Shown piece after piece: positions 44,773 to 56,600 of a DNA stretch of 64,000 bases (positions are counted from its first letter, which is position 1; every line of letters starts with the position of its first letter). Source of the stretch: Bradyrhizobium betae (GTDB taxonomy: Bacteria > Pseudomonadota > Alphaproteobacteria > Rhizobiales > Xanthobacteraceae); the NCBI RefSeq assembly GCF_008932115.1, contig NZ_CP044543.1, forward strand, positions 2,858,501 to 2,922,500, given 5' to 3'. The notes under the pieces were generated by a model. It had not been told where the DNA came from. It worked only from the letters and a program-made list of their open reading frames with translations, and ran no database searches. The translations under genes were made by a program, and so were the position numbers.

Positions 44773-46518
44773 ATGACTTCTATGAACGACAACAGGTATT
44801 CCGGCGCGAGCGAAGCCGAACTCGGATTTCTCAAGGAAATCGTTAGAATGCTGCCGGCCGGCCTGACCGTGCAGGACGCACAAGGCGAGCTTCTGCTGGT
44901 TAACGATGTCGCGGCCGCCCAGCTCGGCATGGACGGCAGCCGCCCCTCACCCGATCTCGCACAGCGCCGGGAAGCCTGCCAGCGGGCACTGACCGCCGGC
45001 CAGGCTGTCGTCACCGAGGAAGCACTTCACGACGGCGCCGCGCGCCAGGTGCTGCTGACCACACATCGTCCGGTCCGCCTTGCCGGACGCGAGCTCCTGA
45101 TCTCGGCCTCCTCTGATATCACCGAGCAGAAGAACTTCGAGGACCAGCTGTTCCGCTCGGCCTATTTCGACGAGCTGACCGGCCTTCCCTCGCGGCGCGT
45201 GATCGAACATCGCGCCAACAGCTTGCTGGCGCGCGAGGGCAACGGCGGACGCTTCGCGCTCGCTTTTCTCGACGTCGACAATTTCAAGCACATCAACGAC
45301 TATTACGGCCACGCCGTCGGCGACGCGCTGCTGGTCGAGCTGTCGAAGCGGCTCGGGCGCGACTTGCGCGAATCCGACATGCTCTCGCGCATCTCCGGCG
45401 ACGAATTCCTGCTGCTGCTCTCGCCGATCCAGAGCCAGGAGGAGGTCGCCGAATTCATACAATCGACGCTGGAGCGGCTGACCGCGCCTTTCTTCATCGA
45501 CAATTCGGAGGTCTTCGCCTCCACCTCGGTCGGCATCAGCCTCTATCCCGACCACGGCCGCAGCTTCGAGACGCTGCGCCAGAACGCCGACATCGCGATG
45601 TACCGCATCAAGAACGGCGGCAAGGGATCGGCGGCCTTCTTCGACTCCAGCATGGAGCGCGAGGCCCTGGCGCGGATGAAGATCGAGCAGTCGCTGCGGC
45701 TCGCCATCCTGGAAAAACGCTTCTGCTGCGCGTTCCAGTCCAAGGTCGACATCAGGACGCAGGCGGTCAAGGGTATCGAGGCGCTGGTGCGGCTGCGCGA
45801 CGACGAAGGCGTGATCCAGGCGCCGGGCTCGTTCATCAACCTGGCCGGCGAGCTCGGGCTGATCGACGAGCTCACCCATCTCGTGCTGGCCGAGATCGTC
45901 AAGTCGATCGACCTGATCAACGACACCTTTGGCGCGGAAGCCACCATCAGCATCAACGTCGCCGCCAAGCAGGCCGGCAATCCGGAATTCATGCGCAACT
46001 TCGCGCAGGCGCTGGAGGACACCGGCTTTCCGCAGCGCTTCATGATCGAGGTGACCGAAGACGCATTCGTCGCCAAGAGCCATTTCCAGTCGGAAATCCT
46101 GCCGATGTTCCGCAAGCTCGGCGTCGGCATCTCCATCGACGATTTCGGGACCGGCTATTCCTCGCTCTCGGCGCTCGCCGACATCACAGCCGACGAGATC
46201 AAGATCGACCGCTCCTTCATCACCGACATCCATAAGCGCCCGCGCAGCCAGGGCATCCTGCGCGCCATCGAATCCCTGAGCGAGGCGCTCGGCATGACCG
46301 TGATCGCCGAAGGGCTCGAATCCTACGAAGAGCTCGCCTATCTCCAGGCCGCGACCAAGATCCGCTACGCCCAGGGCTATTATTTCGCCCGGCCGATCTT
46401 CCTTGAGGAGCTGAAGCTTGCCACGCCCGCCTCGAGCGAAGCACGTGGCAGCGTCGCCAGCCGCCCGCTGCAGCAGAACCGCCAGGGCTATTCACGGGCG
46501 AACGGGTATCGGCGGTAG
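44773..46518 (+). CDS. PAS-GGDEF-EAL c-di-GMP enzyme, with SGDEF variant
   Basis: A 581-residue signalling protein without membrane helices. PAS at about residues 15-125; GGDEF domain at about 130-290 with LDVDNFKHINDYYGHAVGD and the A-site SGDEF instead of GGDEF; EAL domain at about 310-550 with EAL in GIEALVRLRDD, Asn in ISINVAAKQ, Glu in MIEVTEDAF, DDFGTGYSS, the Lys of ADEIKIDRSFI, AEGLES and AQGYYF. All EAL metal and substrate residues are present, so phosphodiesterase activity is likely; cyclase activity of the SGDEF site is uncertain. I chose the ATG at 44773; a second ATG is at 44782. Confidence 0.93.
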   Translation: MTSMNDNRYSGASEAELGFLKEIVRMLPAGLTVQDAQGELLLVNDVAAAQLGMDGSRPSPDLAQRREACQRALTAGQAVVTEEALHDGAARQVLLTTHRPVRLAGRELLISASSDITEQKNFEDQLFRSAYFDELTGLPSRRVIEHRANSLLAREGNGGRFALAFLDVDNFKHINDYYGHAVGDALLVELSKRLGRDLRESDMLSRISGDEFLLLLSPIQSQEEVAEFIQSTLERLTAPFFIDNSEVFASTSVGISLYPDHGRSFETLRQNADIAMYRIKNGGKGSAAFFDSSMEREALARMKIEQSLRLAILEKRFCCAFQSKVDIRTQAVKGIEALVRLRDDEGVIQAPGSFINLAGELGLIDELTHLVLAEIVKSIDLINDTFGAEATISINVAAKQAGNPEFMRNFAQALEDTGFPQRFMIEVTEDAFVAKSHFQSEILPMFRKLGVGISIDDFGTGYSSLSALADITADEIKIDRSFITDIHKRPRSQGILRAIESLSEALGMTVIAEGLESYEELAYLQAATKIRYAQGYYFARPIFLEELKLATPASSEARGSVASRPLQQNRQGYSRANGYRR

Positions 46519-46540
46519 GGCGACAGCGGCGCAACAATCT

Positions 46541-46650
46541 CGCTGTCGTCGCCCGGCTTGACCGGGCGACCCAGTACGCCGAGACGGTTGTGGTTGAACC
46601 GGTACGCCGCGGCGTACTGGATGCCCCGGTCAAGCCGGGGCATGACAGCG
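46541..46650. repeat. Palindromic intergenic repeat, family A
   Basis: CTGTCGTCGCCCGGCTTGAC at the left and GCCCCGGTCAAGCCGGGGCA with TGACAG at the right; CCAGTACGCCG and CGGCGTACTGG are internal inverted repeats. Related to copies at 3565-3665 and 29904-30010. Confidence 0.7.
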
Positions 46651-46740
46651 GTGGGGGCGGCTCGCAACTCCAACGCCCATTTCCCCCTTTGAAATCGCTA
46701 CCCTTTTGCTAATACAGGCGGACTTCCCCTGAGGTACGCC

Positions 46741-48180
<1,440 letters not shown>

Positions 48181-48186
48181 GTTTCG

Positions 48187-48201
48187 AGACAATCCGTGTC
48201 T
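48187..48201. promoter_or_regulatory. Candidate enhancer site for the sigma-54 activator
   Basis: AGACA at 48187-48191 and TGTCT at 48197-48201 form a perfect inverted repeat about 100 bp upstream of the -24 box, the distance typical for activator sites. A looser second dyad overlaps its right arm. It could instead be a weak hairpin after the activator gene. Confidence 0.35.
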
Positions 48202-48299
48202 GGAGTCTCGGATTCCCGACACCATGATGCCGGCCTTGCCTTTGGCATCGTCAGCGCTTCTGCCGCATTTTCAGCCATTCCAATGCAAAGCTCCGCATC

Positions 48300-48314
48300 T
48301 GGCGCAGGGCTTGC
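48300..48314 (+). promoter_or_regulatory. Sigma-54 (RpoN) -24/-12 promoter
   Basis: TGGCGCAGGGCTTGC matches the consensus TGGCACG-N4-TTGC at 9 of 11 defined positions, with the GG and GC pairs separated by exactly 10 bases. Transcription would start near 48326, giving a leader of about 185 bases before the binding-protein gene. The adjacent sigma-54 activator gene makes the match more credible. Confidence 0.6.
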
Positions 48315-48510
48315 TGTGGGCAGCCAGAGGAAACGCATGGGCTGATGCACGACGTGTCAGCGCGCAGGCATCGCGAACGTCGCGACGCCCACACGTCAAC
48401 AGATTGTCACATGCGCCTCATGCAGGCTCTGCCGGAAGGTGGAATTGCAATGTATGCACACTTGTGCAAATCGCTGTGATCAAGGCAGTTCATTCAAGGA
48501 GGAACCCATC

Positions 48511-49695
48511 GTGCGTCGATCGCTCATTCTCACAGCAGCCATGCTCGGCCTGGCCGCGACCACCTCCGCCCGAGCCGACGACCTCAAGGTCGCGCTGATC
48601 TACGGCAAGACCGGCCCGCTAGAGGCTTACGCCAAGCAGACCGAGACCGGCCTGCAGATGGGCTTTGAATACGCCACCAAGGGTACGATGACGCTCGACG
48701 GCCGCAAGATCGTCGTCATCACCAAGGACGACCAGGGCAAGCCGGATCTCTCCAAGGCCGCGCTCGCCGAAGCCTATCAGGACGACAAGGCGGACATCGC
48801 GATCGGCACGACCTCGTCGGCCGCAGCGCTCGCCATTCTCCCCGTCGCCGAGGAGAACAAGAAGATCCTGATCGTCGAGCCCGCCGTCGCGGACCAGATT
48901 ACCGGCGAGAAGTGGAATCGCTACATCTTCCGCACCGCGCGCAATTCGTCGCAGGATGCGATCTCGAACGCGGTCGCGATCGGCAAGCAGGGCGTCACCG
49001 TGGCGACGCTGGCGCAGGACTACGCCTTCGGCCGCGACGGCGTCGGCGCCTTCAAGGAGGCGCTCGCCAAGACCGGCGCCACGCTCGCCGCAGAAGAATA
49101 TGCTCCGACCTCGACCACCGATTTCACCGCAGTCGGCCAGCGCCTGTTCGATGCGCTGAAGGACAAGCCCGGCCGCAAGGTGATCTGGGTGATCTGGGCC
49201 GGCGCCGGCAATCCGCTGGCCAAGCTCCAGGACATGGACCCGAAGCGCTACGGCATCGAGCTCTCCACCGGCGGCAACATCCTGCCGGCGCTCGCGGCCT
49301 ATAAGGGTCTGCCGGGCATGGAAGGCGCGACCTATTACTACTACGACATCCCGAAGAACCCGGTGAACGACTGGTTCGTCGCCGAGCACCAGAAGCGCTT
49401 CAACGCGCCGCCGGACTTCTTCACCGCCGGCGGTTTCGCCGCCGCGATGTCCGTCGTCGCCGCCGTCACCAAGGCGAAGTCGACCGACACCGAGAAGCTG
49501 ATCACGGCAATGGAAGGCCTGGAGTTCGACACGCCGAAGGGCAAGATGGTGTTCCGCAAGGAGGATCATCAGGCGCTGCAGAGCATGTATCACTTCAAGG
49601 TCAAGGTCGATCCGAACGTCGCCTGGGCCGTGCTCGAGCCGGTGCGCGAGCTGAAGATCGAGGACATGGACGTTCCCGTCCGCAACAAGCGCTGA
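48511..49695 (+). CDS. Branched-chain-type ABC importer, substrate-binding protein
   Basis: A periplasmic binding protein (Peripla_BP_6) of 394 residues. The start is a GTG at 48511 behind the strong site AAGGAGGA. The signal peptide is MRRSLILTAAMLGLAATTSA, cleaved probably after ARA. The mature protein opens DDLKVALIYGKTGPLEAYAK and contains GTTSSAAALAILPVAEENKK, which forms the ligand loops. It is the first gene of a five-gene importer. The ligand is unknown; the family covers amino acids, urea, amides and aromatic acids, and the sigma-54 promoter suggests a nitrogen- or carbon-source compound. Confidence 0.92.
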   Translation: MRRSLILTAAMLGLAATTSARADDLKVALIYGKTGPLEAYAKQTETGLQMGFEYATKGTMTLDGRKIVVITKDDQGKPDLSKAALAEAYQDDKADIAIGTTSSAAALAILPVAEENKKILIVEPAVADQITGEKWNRYIFRTARNSSQDAISNAVAIGKQGVTVATLAQDYAFGRDGVGAFKEALAKTGATLAAEEYAPTSTTDFTAVGQRLFDALKDKPGRKVIWVIWAGAGNPLAKLQDMDPKRYGIELSTGGNILPALAAYKGLPGMEGATYYYYDIPKNPVNDWFVAEHQKRFNAPPDFFTAGGFAAAMSVVAAVTKAKSTDTEKLITAMEGLEFDTPKGKMVFRKEDHQALQSMYHFKVKVDPNVAWAVLEPVRELKIEDMDVPVRNKR

Positions 49696-49703
49696 TCTTT
49701 CTT

Positions 49704-49827
49704 CACCTCTCCCATAGGGAGAGGTCGGCGCGAAGCGCCGGGTGAGGGTGACCGCCCTCTCGTGGGACCTGAGCCCCCTCACCCGATTTGCTACGCAAAT
49801 CGACCTCTCCCCTCCGGTGAGAGGTGT
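49704..49827. repeat. Palindromic intergenic repeat, family C, inside the importer operon
   Basis: CACCTCTCCCATAGGGAGAG at the left; GGGTGAGGGTGACCGCCCTC; then CCCTCACCC and ACCTCTCCCCTCCGGTGAGA at the right. It lies between the binding-protein gene and the first ATPase gene, where its folding could keep the binding protein more abundant than the membrane parts. Confidence 0.65.
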
Positions 49828-49854
49828 AACGTCCAGCCAAGACACCTTACGAAC

Positions 49855-50631
49855 ATGACGCTGACCCTCGAAACCCGCGACCTCACCATCCGCTTCGGCG
49901 GTCATGTCGCGGTCAACAACGTCACCTGTACGTTTCGCCCGGGCGAGCTCACCGCCATCGTCGGGCCGAACGGCGCCGGCAAGACCACTTATTTCAACCT
50001 GATCTCGGGCCAGCTCCGCGCGAGCAGCGGCAGCATCCTGTTCGACGGCACCGACATCACCCAGCAGTCCGCGCCGATGCGCACCCGCGCCGGCCTTGGC
50101 CGCGCGTTCCAGCTGACAAACCTGTTTCCGAACCTCTCCGTGGAAGAGAACGTTCGCCTCGCGGTGCAGGCCGCCGATGGCACCCATTACGACATGCTGC
50201 GGCCCTGGATGGTCCGCCGCGATTTGATCGCCCGCGCCGACGCCATCCTCGACCAGGTCATGCTCGGCGGCCGCCGCAGCGTCGCCGCGACCGCGCTGTC
50301 GCATGGCGACCAGCGCAAGCTCGAGGTCGCGCTGATGATCGCCCTGGAGCCGAAAGTGTTCATGTTCGACGAGCCGACCGCGGGCATGAGCATCGACGAA
50401 GTGCCGGTCGTGCTGAACCTGATCGCGCAGCTCAAGCAGGACAAGAGCAAGATCATTCTCCTCGTCGAGCACAAGATGGACGTAGTGCGCTCGCTCGCCG
50501 ACCGCATCATCGTGCTGCATAACGGGCAGCTCGTCGCCGACGGCCCGCCGGCCGAGGTGATCGCCTCGCCGATCGTGCAGGAAGCCTATCTCGGCGTCGC
50601 CCCCAAGAACGCTGCGGAGAGCGCAGCATGA
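49855..50631 (+). CDS. livG: Branched-chain-type ABC importer ATPase, LivG-like
   Basis: An ATPase of 258 residues. Walker A is AIVGPNGAGKTTYFNLI, the Q-loop region GLGRAFQLTNLFPNLSVEEN, signature ALSHGDQRKLEVALMIAL, Walker B KVFMFDEPTAGMS and the H-loop LLVEHKMDVVRSL. The C-terminal tail EAYLGVAPK is typical of LivG. Note SHGDQ in place of the usual SxGxQ signature, as is common in LivG proteins. Its last 4 bases (ATGA) overlap livF. Confidence 0.93.
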   Translation: MTLTLETRDLTIRFGGHVAVNNVTCTFRPGELTAIVGPNGAGKTTYFNLISGQLRASSGSILFDGTDITQQSAPMRTRAGLGRAFQLTNLFPNLSVEENVRLAVQAADGTHYDMLRPWMVRRDLIARADAILDQVMLGGRRSVAATALSHGDQRKLEVALMIALEPKVFMFDEPTAGMSIDEVPVVLNLIAQLKQDKSKIILLVEHKMDVVRSLADRIIVLHNGQLVADGPPAEVIASPIVQEAYLGVAPKNAAESAA

Positions 50632-51350
50632 CCGATCTGCTCAAACTCTCCGGCGTGCACACCCATATCGGCCGCTATCATATCCTCCAGGGCATCGACC
50701 TCACGGTGCCGCAGGGGCAGACCACGATGCTGCTCGGCCGCAACGGCGCCGGCAAGACCACGACATTGCGCACCATCATGGGCCTCTGGCAGGCCTCCAG
50801 CGGCGAGATCAGTCTCGCCGGCCAGCGCATCGAAAGCCGCGCGACGCCCGACATCGCACGGCTCGGCGTCGGTTACGTGCCGGAGAGCATGGCGGTGTTC
50901 TCCGATCTCACGGTGAAAGAGAATCTCGTTCTCGCCGCCCGCGACGGGCCGATGGACGACAAGCAGCTGGAATGGATTTTCGGCTTCTTCCCAGCGCTGC
51001 GCCGGTTCTGGCTGTCGCGCGCGGGAAGCCTCTCGGGCGGGCAAAAACAAATGTTGTCCATCGCGCGCGCCATCATCGAGCCGCGCAAGCTGCTCCTGAT
51101 CGACGAGCCGACCAAGGGATTGGCGCCTGCGATCATCGTGGCGCTGATCGAGTGCCTGAAGGAGATCAAGCGCAAGGGCGCGACGATCCTGCTGGTCGAA
51201 CAGAATTTCTTTGCCGCGCGCGAACTCGGCGACAACGTGCTGGTGATGGACAACGGCACCATCGTCCATCGCGGCGAGATGGCGGCGCTGGCCGCCGACG
51301 TGCCGCTGCAGGAGCGGCTGCTCGGCCTGAGCCTGGAGACGCATCAGTGA
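50628..51350 (+). CDS. livF: Branched-chain-type ABC importer ATPase, LivF-like
   Basis: The second ATPase, 240 residues. Walker A is LLGRNGAGKTTTLRTIMG, signature SLSGGQKQMLSIARAI, Walker B LLLIDEPTKGLAPAII and the H-loop ILLVEQNFFAARELG. It overlaps livG by 4 bases at the start and livH by 4 at the end (GTGA), so the three are translationally coupled. Confidence 0.94.
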   Translation: MTDLLKLSGVHTHIGRYHILQGIDLTVPQGQTTMLLGRNGAGKTTTLRTIMGLWQASSGEISLAGQRIESRATPDIARLGVGYVPESMAVFSDLTVKENLVLAARDGPMDDKQLEWIFGFFPALRRFWLSRAGSLSGGQKQMLSIARAIIEPRKLLLIDEPTKGLAPAIIVALIECLKEIKRKGATILLVEQNFFAARELGDNVLVMDNGTIVHRGEMAALAADVPLQERLLGLSLETHQ

Positions 51351-52357
51351 CTGAACTTGCCGCAACCGATCCGCTGCCGAAGCCGAAGCGCGATCTCGCC
51401 CCGGTCCTTCTGCCGATCGCGCTCGCCCTTGTCATGATCCCGCTGATCGGCTCGCCCAGCACATGGCTGACGCTGACCGCGGCGAGCCTCGCGATGGGCA
51501 TGATGATCTTCATCATGGCCTCCGGCCTGACGCTGGTGTTTGGCCTGATGGACGTGCTCAATTTCGGCCACGGCGCCTTCATCGCCGTCGGCGCCTATGT
51601 CGCGACGCTGGTGCTGGCGCCGTTCGCGGCCTCCATCCAGGCCGACTCGCTCTGGATCAACCTCGCGATGCTGGCGCCCGCGGCGCTGCTGTCGATGGCG
51701 GTGGCCGGCGCGCTCGGCCTGGTCGTGGAGCGCGTGCTGATCCTGCCGGTCTACGGCCAGCATCTGAAGCAGATCCTGATGACGACGGGCGGGCTCATTG
51801 TCGCGGAACAGACGCTCTATGCGCTGTGGGGACCGCAGATCATCCCGATGCCGCTGCCCACCTCGCTGCGCGGCTCGTTCATCCTCGGCGACGTCGCGAT
51901 CGCCAAATATCGCGTGCTGGCGACACTGATCGGTCTCGCCGTCTTCATCGCGATCCAGCTCGTGCTCAACCGCACCAAGCTCGGCCTGCTGATCCGCGCC
52001 GGCGTCGAGAACCGCGAGATGGTCGAGGCGCTCGGCTACCGCATCCGCCGGCTGTTCCTCGGCGTCTTCATGACGGGATCTGCGCTCGCCGGTCTCGGCG
52101 GGGTGATGTGGGCGCTCTATCGCGAGCAGGTCCATGCCTCCATGAGCGACGAGCTCACCGTCCTGATTTTCGTCGTCGTCATCATCGGCGGCCTCGGGTC
52201 GATCGGCGGCTGCTTCATCGGCGCCATTCTGGTCGCGATGGTCGCCAATTACGGCGGCTTCCTGGTGCCGAAGCTCGCCCTCGTCTCCAACATCCTGCTG
52301 ATGGTCGCCATTCTGATGTGGCGGCCGCGCGGCCTCTATGCGGTGACCAGCCGATGA
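51347..52357 (+). CDS. livH: Branched-chain-type ABC importer permease, LivH-like
   Basis: An inner-membrane permease of 336 residues starting at a GTG that overlaps the livF stop. About eight helices, with the family elements GLTLVFGLMDVLNFGHGAFI and IRAGVENREMVEALGYRIRR, then GGLGSIGGCFIGAILVAMVA. It forms the translocation pore with LivM. It overlaps livM by 4 bases. Confidence 0.93.
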   Translation: MTELAATDPLPKPKRDLAPVLLPIALALVMIPLIGSPSTWLTLTAASLAMGMMIFIMASGLTLVFGLMDVLNFGHGAFIAVGAYVATLVLAPFAASIQADSLWINLAMLAPAALLSMAVAGALGLVVERVLILPVYGQHLKQILMTTGGLIVAEQTLYALWGPQIIPMPLPTSLRGSFILGDVAIAKYRVLATLIGLAVFIAIQLVLNRTKLGLLIRAGVENREMVEALGYRIRRLFLGVFMTGSALAGLGGVMWALYREQVHASMSDELTVLIFVVVIIGGLGSIGGCFIGAILVAMVANYGGFLVPKLALVSNILLMVAILMWRPRGLYAVTSR

Positions 52358-53439
52358 TGATCCTGTCAGGCGATCCGCCGAAGAGCCGCGTGCTCACGCT
52401 CGTTCTCGTTCTCATCATCCTGGCGCTGGCGGCGACGCCGTTCCTGTTCCCGGGCGCTAAAGCGCTGAACGTCGCAGCCAAGATCTGCGTCTTCGCCGCG
52501 TTGGTCGCGTCCTACGATTTGTTGCTCGGCTATACAGGTTCGGTGTCGTTCGCCCACACCATGTTCTACGGCATCGGCAGCTACGCCATCGCGATCGCGC
52601 TATACGGGATGGGTCCGAACTGGGCCGCGGTCGCCACCGGCATCGTCGTCGGCCTGCCGCTGGCGGCGCTGCTGGCGCTTGCGATCGGCCTGTTCTCGCT
52701 GCGCGTCGCCGCGATCTTCTTTGCCATGATCACGCTCGCGGTCGCCTCCGCCTTCCAGGTGCTGGCCTCGCAATTGTCGTGGCTGACCGGCGGCGAGGAC
52801 GGGCGCAGCTTTCAGCTGCCGGAGCTGCTCCGCCCCGGCACTGTGCTGATCTCCAAGAGCCTGTTCGGCTTCGAGATCAACGGCCGCATCCTGACCTTCT
52901 ACCTGGTGTTCGCGATCTCGGCCCTGATGATCCTCGGCCTGCTCCGCGTGGTGAACTCGCCGTTCGGGCGCGTGCTGCAGGCGATCCGCGAGAATCGCTT
53001 TCGCGCCGAGGCGCTCGGCTTCCGCACCGTGTTCCATCTGACCTACGCCAACTGCCTGGCCGCACTGGTCGCCGCCGGCGCCGGCATCCTGAATGCGCTG
53101 TGGCTGCGCTATGCCGGCCCCGACACCTCGCTCAGCTTCTCGATCATGCTCGACATCCTGCTGATGGTCGTGATCGGGGGCATGGGCACGATCTACGGCG
53201 CCATCATCGGCGCCACGATCTTCATCCTCGCGCAGAACTATCTGCAGTCGCTGATGGGCGTCGCGTCCAAGGCGGCGTCTGAGGCCGGGCTGCCGCTGCT
53301 GCCAGGGCTGCTCCACCCCGACCGCTGGCTGCTGTGGCTCGGACTGCTGTTCATCGCCAGCGTCTACTTCTTCCCCACCGGCGTGGTCGGGCGGCTGCGC
53401 CATGGCGGCGGCGACAAGGGCGCGGGCGCCTCGCATTAA
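52354..53439 (+). CDS. livM: Branched-chain-type ABC importer permease, LivM-like
   Basis: The second permease, 361 residues, about nine helices. Family features are LLLGYTGSVSFAHTMFYGIG, RENRFRAEALGFRTVFHLTY, and VVIGGMGTIYGAIIGATIFI. The start ATG at 52354 overlaps the livH stop. It is the last gene of the operon and is followed by an inverted repeat. The operon order (binding protein, G, F, H, M) differs from the E. coli order. Confidence 0.93.
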   Translation: MMILSGDPPKSRVLTLVLVLIILALAATPFLFPGAKALNVAAKICVFAALVASYDLLLGYTGSVSFAHTMFYGIGSYAIAIALYGMGPNWAAVATGIVVGLPLAALLALAIGLFSLRVAAIFFAMITLAVASAFQVLASQLSWLTGGEDGRSFQLPELLRPGTVLISKSLFGFEINGRILTFYLVFAISALMILGLLRVVNSPFGRVLQAIRENRFRAEALGFRTVFHLTYANCLAALVAAGAGILNALWLRYAGPDTSLSFSIMLDILLMVVIGGMGTIYGAIIGATIFILAQNYLQSLMGVASKAASEAGLPLLPGLLHPDRWLLWLGLLFIASVYFFPTGVVGRLRHGGGDKGAGASH

Positions 53440-53462
53440 GCGGCGATTCATGATGCAGCGCA

Positions 53463-53490
53463 GCGGTTGTTACTCGTGTCGCACAACCGC
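53463..53490. terminator. Stem-loop at the end of the importer operon
   Basis: GCGGTTGT at 53463-53470 pairs perfectly with ACAACCGC at 53483-53490 (12-base loop), 24 bp after the livM stop. There is no T-run, so Rho-independent termination is not certain. Confidence 0.4.
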
Positions 53491-53537
53491 GAGGTGATTC
53501 CCGCCTCGCTGCATGCGAGCCTGGCCGCACAACCGAA

Positions 53538-53552
53538 TTAATCCTTAGGTAA
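53538..53552 (+). promoter_or_regulatory. CtrA-like site upstream of the large GGDEF-EAL gene
   Basis: TTAA-N7-GTAA, one mismatch from the CtrA consensus, about 60 bp before the start. The GGDEF-EAL gene at 44773 has only a half site (TTAACC at about 44703). Weak evidence taken alone. Confidence 0.25.
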
Positions 53553-53613
53553 CTGGCTTTGCTAAGGTTTGGGCCATTTGTGCGGTGTATTCGTGTTCCC
53601 TCAGGGAGGGGGA

Positions 53614-56600
53614 ATGCGTCAGGTCTCTGCAAGGATCGCAGCCGGAATGTCTCTAGCCGCAAAGAGCGGCTGGGAGGCAGCGACGCGGCGCGGCCCGGTG
53701 CTCTGGCTCACCCTGTGCGGCATGTTGCTGGTCGCGGGCATCTTCGCGGTGACCGCCATGGCCATCGGCGATTTTCGCGAGCGCACGCTGACCAACCGCG
53801 AGCGCGAGCTGGCAAACACCGTGCAGCTGATCGCGCGGCATTTCGATCAGCAGTTTGAGGATTCCGACGTCGTCGCCGCCGACCTGATCGGGCAGATGAA
53901 CCTGACGGAGATAACCTCGCCCGCGATGTTCCGCGAACGAATGTCCGGACCTGCCGCCAACCAGATGCTGCGCGGCAAGATCAGCGCGGTCTCCTACCTC
54001 GGCGACATCGTGATCTACGACGCGGACGGCGACATCATCAACTGGTCGCGCGCCCAGCCGCTGCCCGCGATCAACGTCTCGTCGCGCACCTATTTCCAGA
54101 CCTTCAAGTCAAATCCGGGGTCGGAGCCGGTGCTGCTGGAATCCGTGCAGAGCTTTCTCATCGGAAAATGGACGACCATCGTCGCGCGCCGGCTCAACAT
54201 GCCGGACGGCACGTTCATCGGCGTCCTGGTGCGCCGGATCGATCCCGAGAGCTATCAACGCTATTTCGCCTCCGTCGCATTGGCCGAGGGCGCCGCCATC
54301 TCGCTGTTCGATCGTGAAGGCAAGATGCTGGCGCGTTACCCGCATGTCGAGGAGCTGATCGGGAGGAATTTCAAGGACGCGCCGCTGATGCGCAAGATGC
54401 TGGCCGAAGGCGGCCGGCATACGCTGCGCGTCAAGGGCCCGATCGACGGCGAGGACCGCCTCGGCTCGGCGGCGTCGCTGTCGCATTTCCCGCTGGTCAT
54501 CGTTGCGACCAACACCGCGAGCGCCGCGCTTGCCGACTGGCGCCACCAGACCGGCTTCATGGTCACCACGGCGACGGGTCTGGCCGCGGTGATCGCGCTG
54601 ATCCTCTTCCTCATCATTCGCCAGATCAGCCGGCAGAACCGGGAGGCCCATGAGCGGATCGAGGCGGAGCGGCAGCGCCTGGACACCGCCCTGAACAACA
54701 TGTCGCAGGGTCTGATCCTGTACGACGCCGCCGGCTATATCGTCACCTGCAACCGCCGCTACGCCGACATGTTCGGCCTGTCCACGGACGTCATCAAGCC
54801 CGGCTGCCACATTCACGAGGCGATGTATCACCGCAAGGAGCGCGGAGCATTCCGTGGCGACGTCGAGGCGTTCTGCGCCGATGTGATGCGGGTGGTCGCC
54901 GAAGGCAAGGTCTCGACCAGGATCCATGAGCTGCCCAACGGACGCGCCTTCCAGGTCATCAACACGCCGCTGGCGCAAGGCGGCTGGGTCGCCACGATCG
55001 AGGACATCACCGAGCGCCGCAATCTCGAGCAGGAGCGCGACCGCACCCAGACTTTCCTCCGCGAGATCATCGACCACATCCCGTCGCAGATCACGGTGAA
55101 GGACGCGCGCACCCGGCAGTATCTGCTGATCAACGGGGTCGCCGAGCAGCAGTTCGGCCAGTCGCGCGAGCACGTCGTCGGCAGGACCGCCTTTGACATC
55201 TTCCCCAAGCCGTCCGCGGTGCTCGTGACCGAAGACGACGACACGGCGCTACAATCGCCCAAGGGATTGTTCAAGGACGAGCACCCCTGGCAGACCCAGG
55301 CCATGGGACTGCGCTACATCACCTCGACCCGGATCGGCATCCGCGACAATGCCGGCGAGCCGCGCTACCTCATCCACGTCGTCGACGACGTCACCGAGCG
55401 GCGGCGCGCCCATGAGAAGATCGCGCATATGGCGCATTACGATGCGCTGACCGACCTGCCGAACCGCACACTGTTCCGCGAACAGATCGAAGGCGAGCTC
55501 GCCAAGGTCGCCGGCGGAGGTCAGTTCGCGCTGCTCTACATCGACGTCGACGAATTCAAGGGCATCAACGATTCGCTCGGCCATCATGTCGGCGACGATC
55601 TGCTGAAGGCGATCGCGACCCGGCTGCGCGGCTGCCTCAAGAAGAGCGATCTGATCGCGCGGCTCGGCGGCGACGAATTCGCGGTGATCCAGACCGGAAT
55701 CCAGTCCTCTGCGGACGTGCTGTCGTTCGTGACGCGGATCTACGAGGCGATCCGCCAGCCCTATCATTGCCTCGGCCACCAGCTCTCCACCGATGCCAGC
55801 ATCGGCATCGCGCTGGCGCCGCAGGACGGCACCGACCTCGACCAGCTCATCAAGAACGCCGACCTCGCCATGTACGGCGCCAAGGGTTCGGGCCGCCGCA
55901 CCCATCGCTTCTTCGAGCCGGCGATGGACGCGAGCGCCAAGGCGCGCCTGACCATGGAGCAGGACCTGCGCCAGGCCCTGGTGAATGGCGGCTTCGAGAT
56001 TCACTATCAGCCGCTGGTCGATTTGCGCACCAACGAGGTCTCGGGCTGCGAGGCGCTGCTGCGCTGGCGTCATCCCGAACGCGGCTGGGTCTCGCCGGCC
56101 GAGTTCATTCCGATCGCCGAGGACACCGGCCTGATCAACGAGCTCGGCGACTGGGTGCTGCGGATGGCCTGCAACGAGGCTGCGACCTGGCCGGCGCATG
56201 TGCGGATCGCGGTCAACGTCTCGCCGGTGCAGCTCAAATGCGACACGCTGGCGCTGCGGATCGCCGGCGCCCTCGCCGCCTCCGGGCTCGACCCGCGCCG
56301 GCTCGAGCTCGAGATCACCGAGGCCGTGCTGATCCGCGACGACGAGGCCGCGCTCTCGATCCTGCACCAGCTCCGCTCGATCGGCGTGCGCATCGCGCTC
56401 GACGATTTCGGCACCGGCTATTCCTCGCTGAGCTACCTCAAGCGCTTCCCGTTCGACAAGATCAAGATCGACCGCTGCTTCGTCGCCGACATCGCGGATG
56501 AAAGCGGCGCGCCCGTGATCGTGCAGGCCGTGGTGAACATCGCCGCCGCCAGCAACATGACCACGGTGGCCGAAGGCGTCGAGACCGAGGCGCAGCGCGA

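Larger units (their letters stand above)
48181..48510. other. Leader region of the ABC importer operon
   Basis: About 330 bp without a credible gene. It holds an inverted repeat AGACA-N5-TGTCT (48187-48201), a looser GTGTC...GACAC (48197-48223), and the -24/-12 element described separately. The ribosome site AAGGAGGA is at about 48496-48503. Confidence 0.6.

Noticed and set aside
48619..50520. 630-codon minus-strand frame opposite the Liv binding protein and livG
   Set aside because: Antisense shadow of two recognised genes and a repeat.
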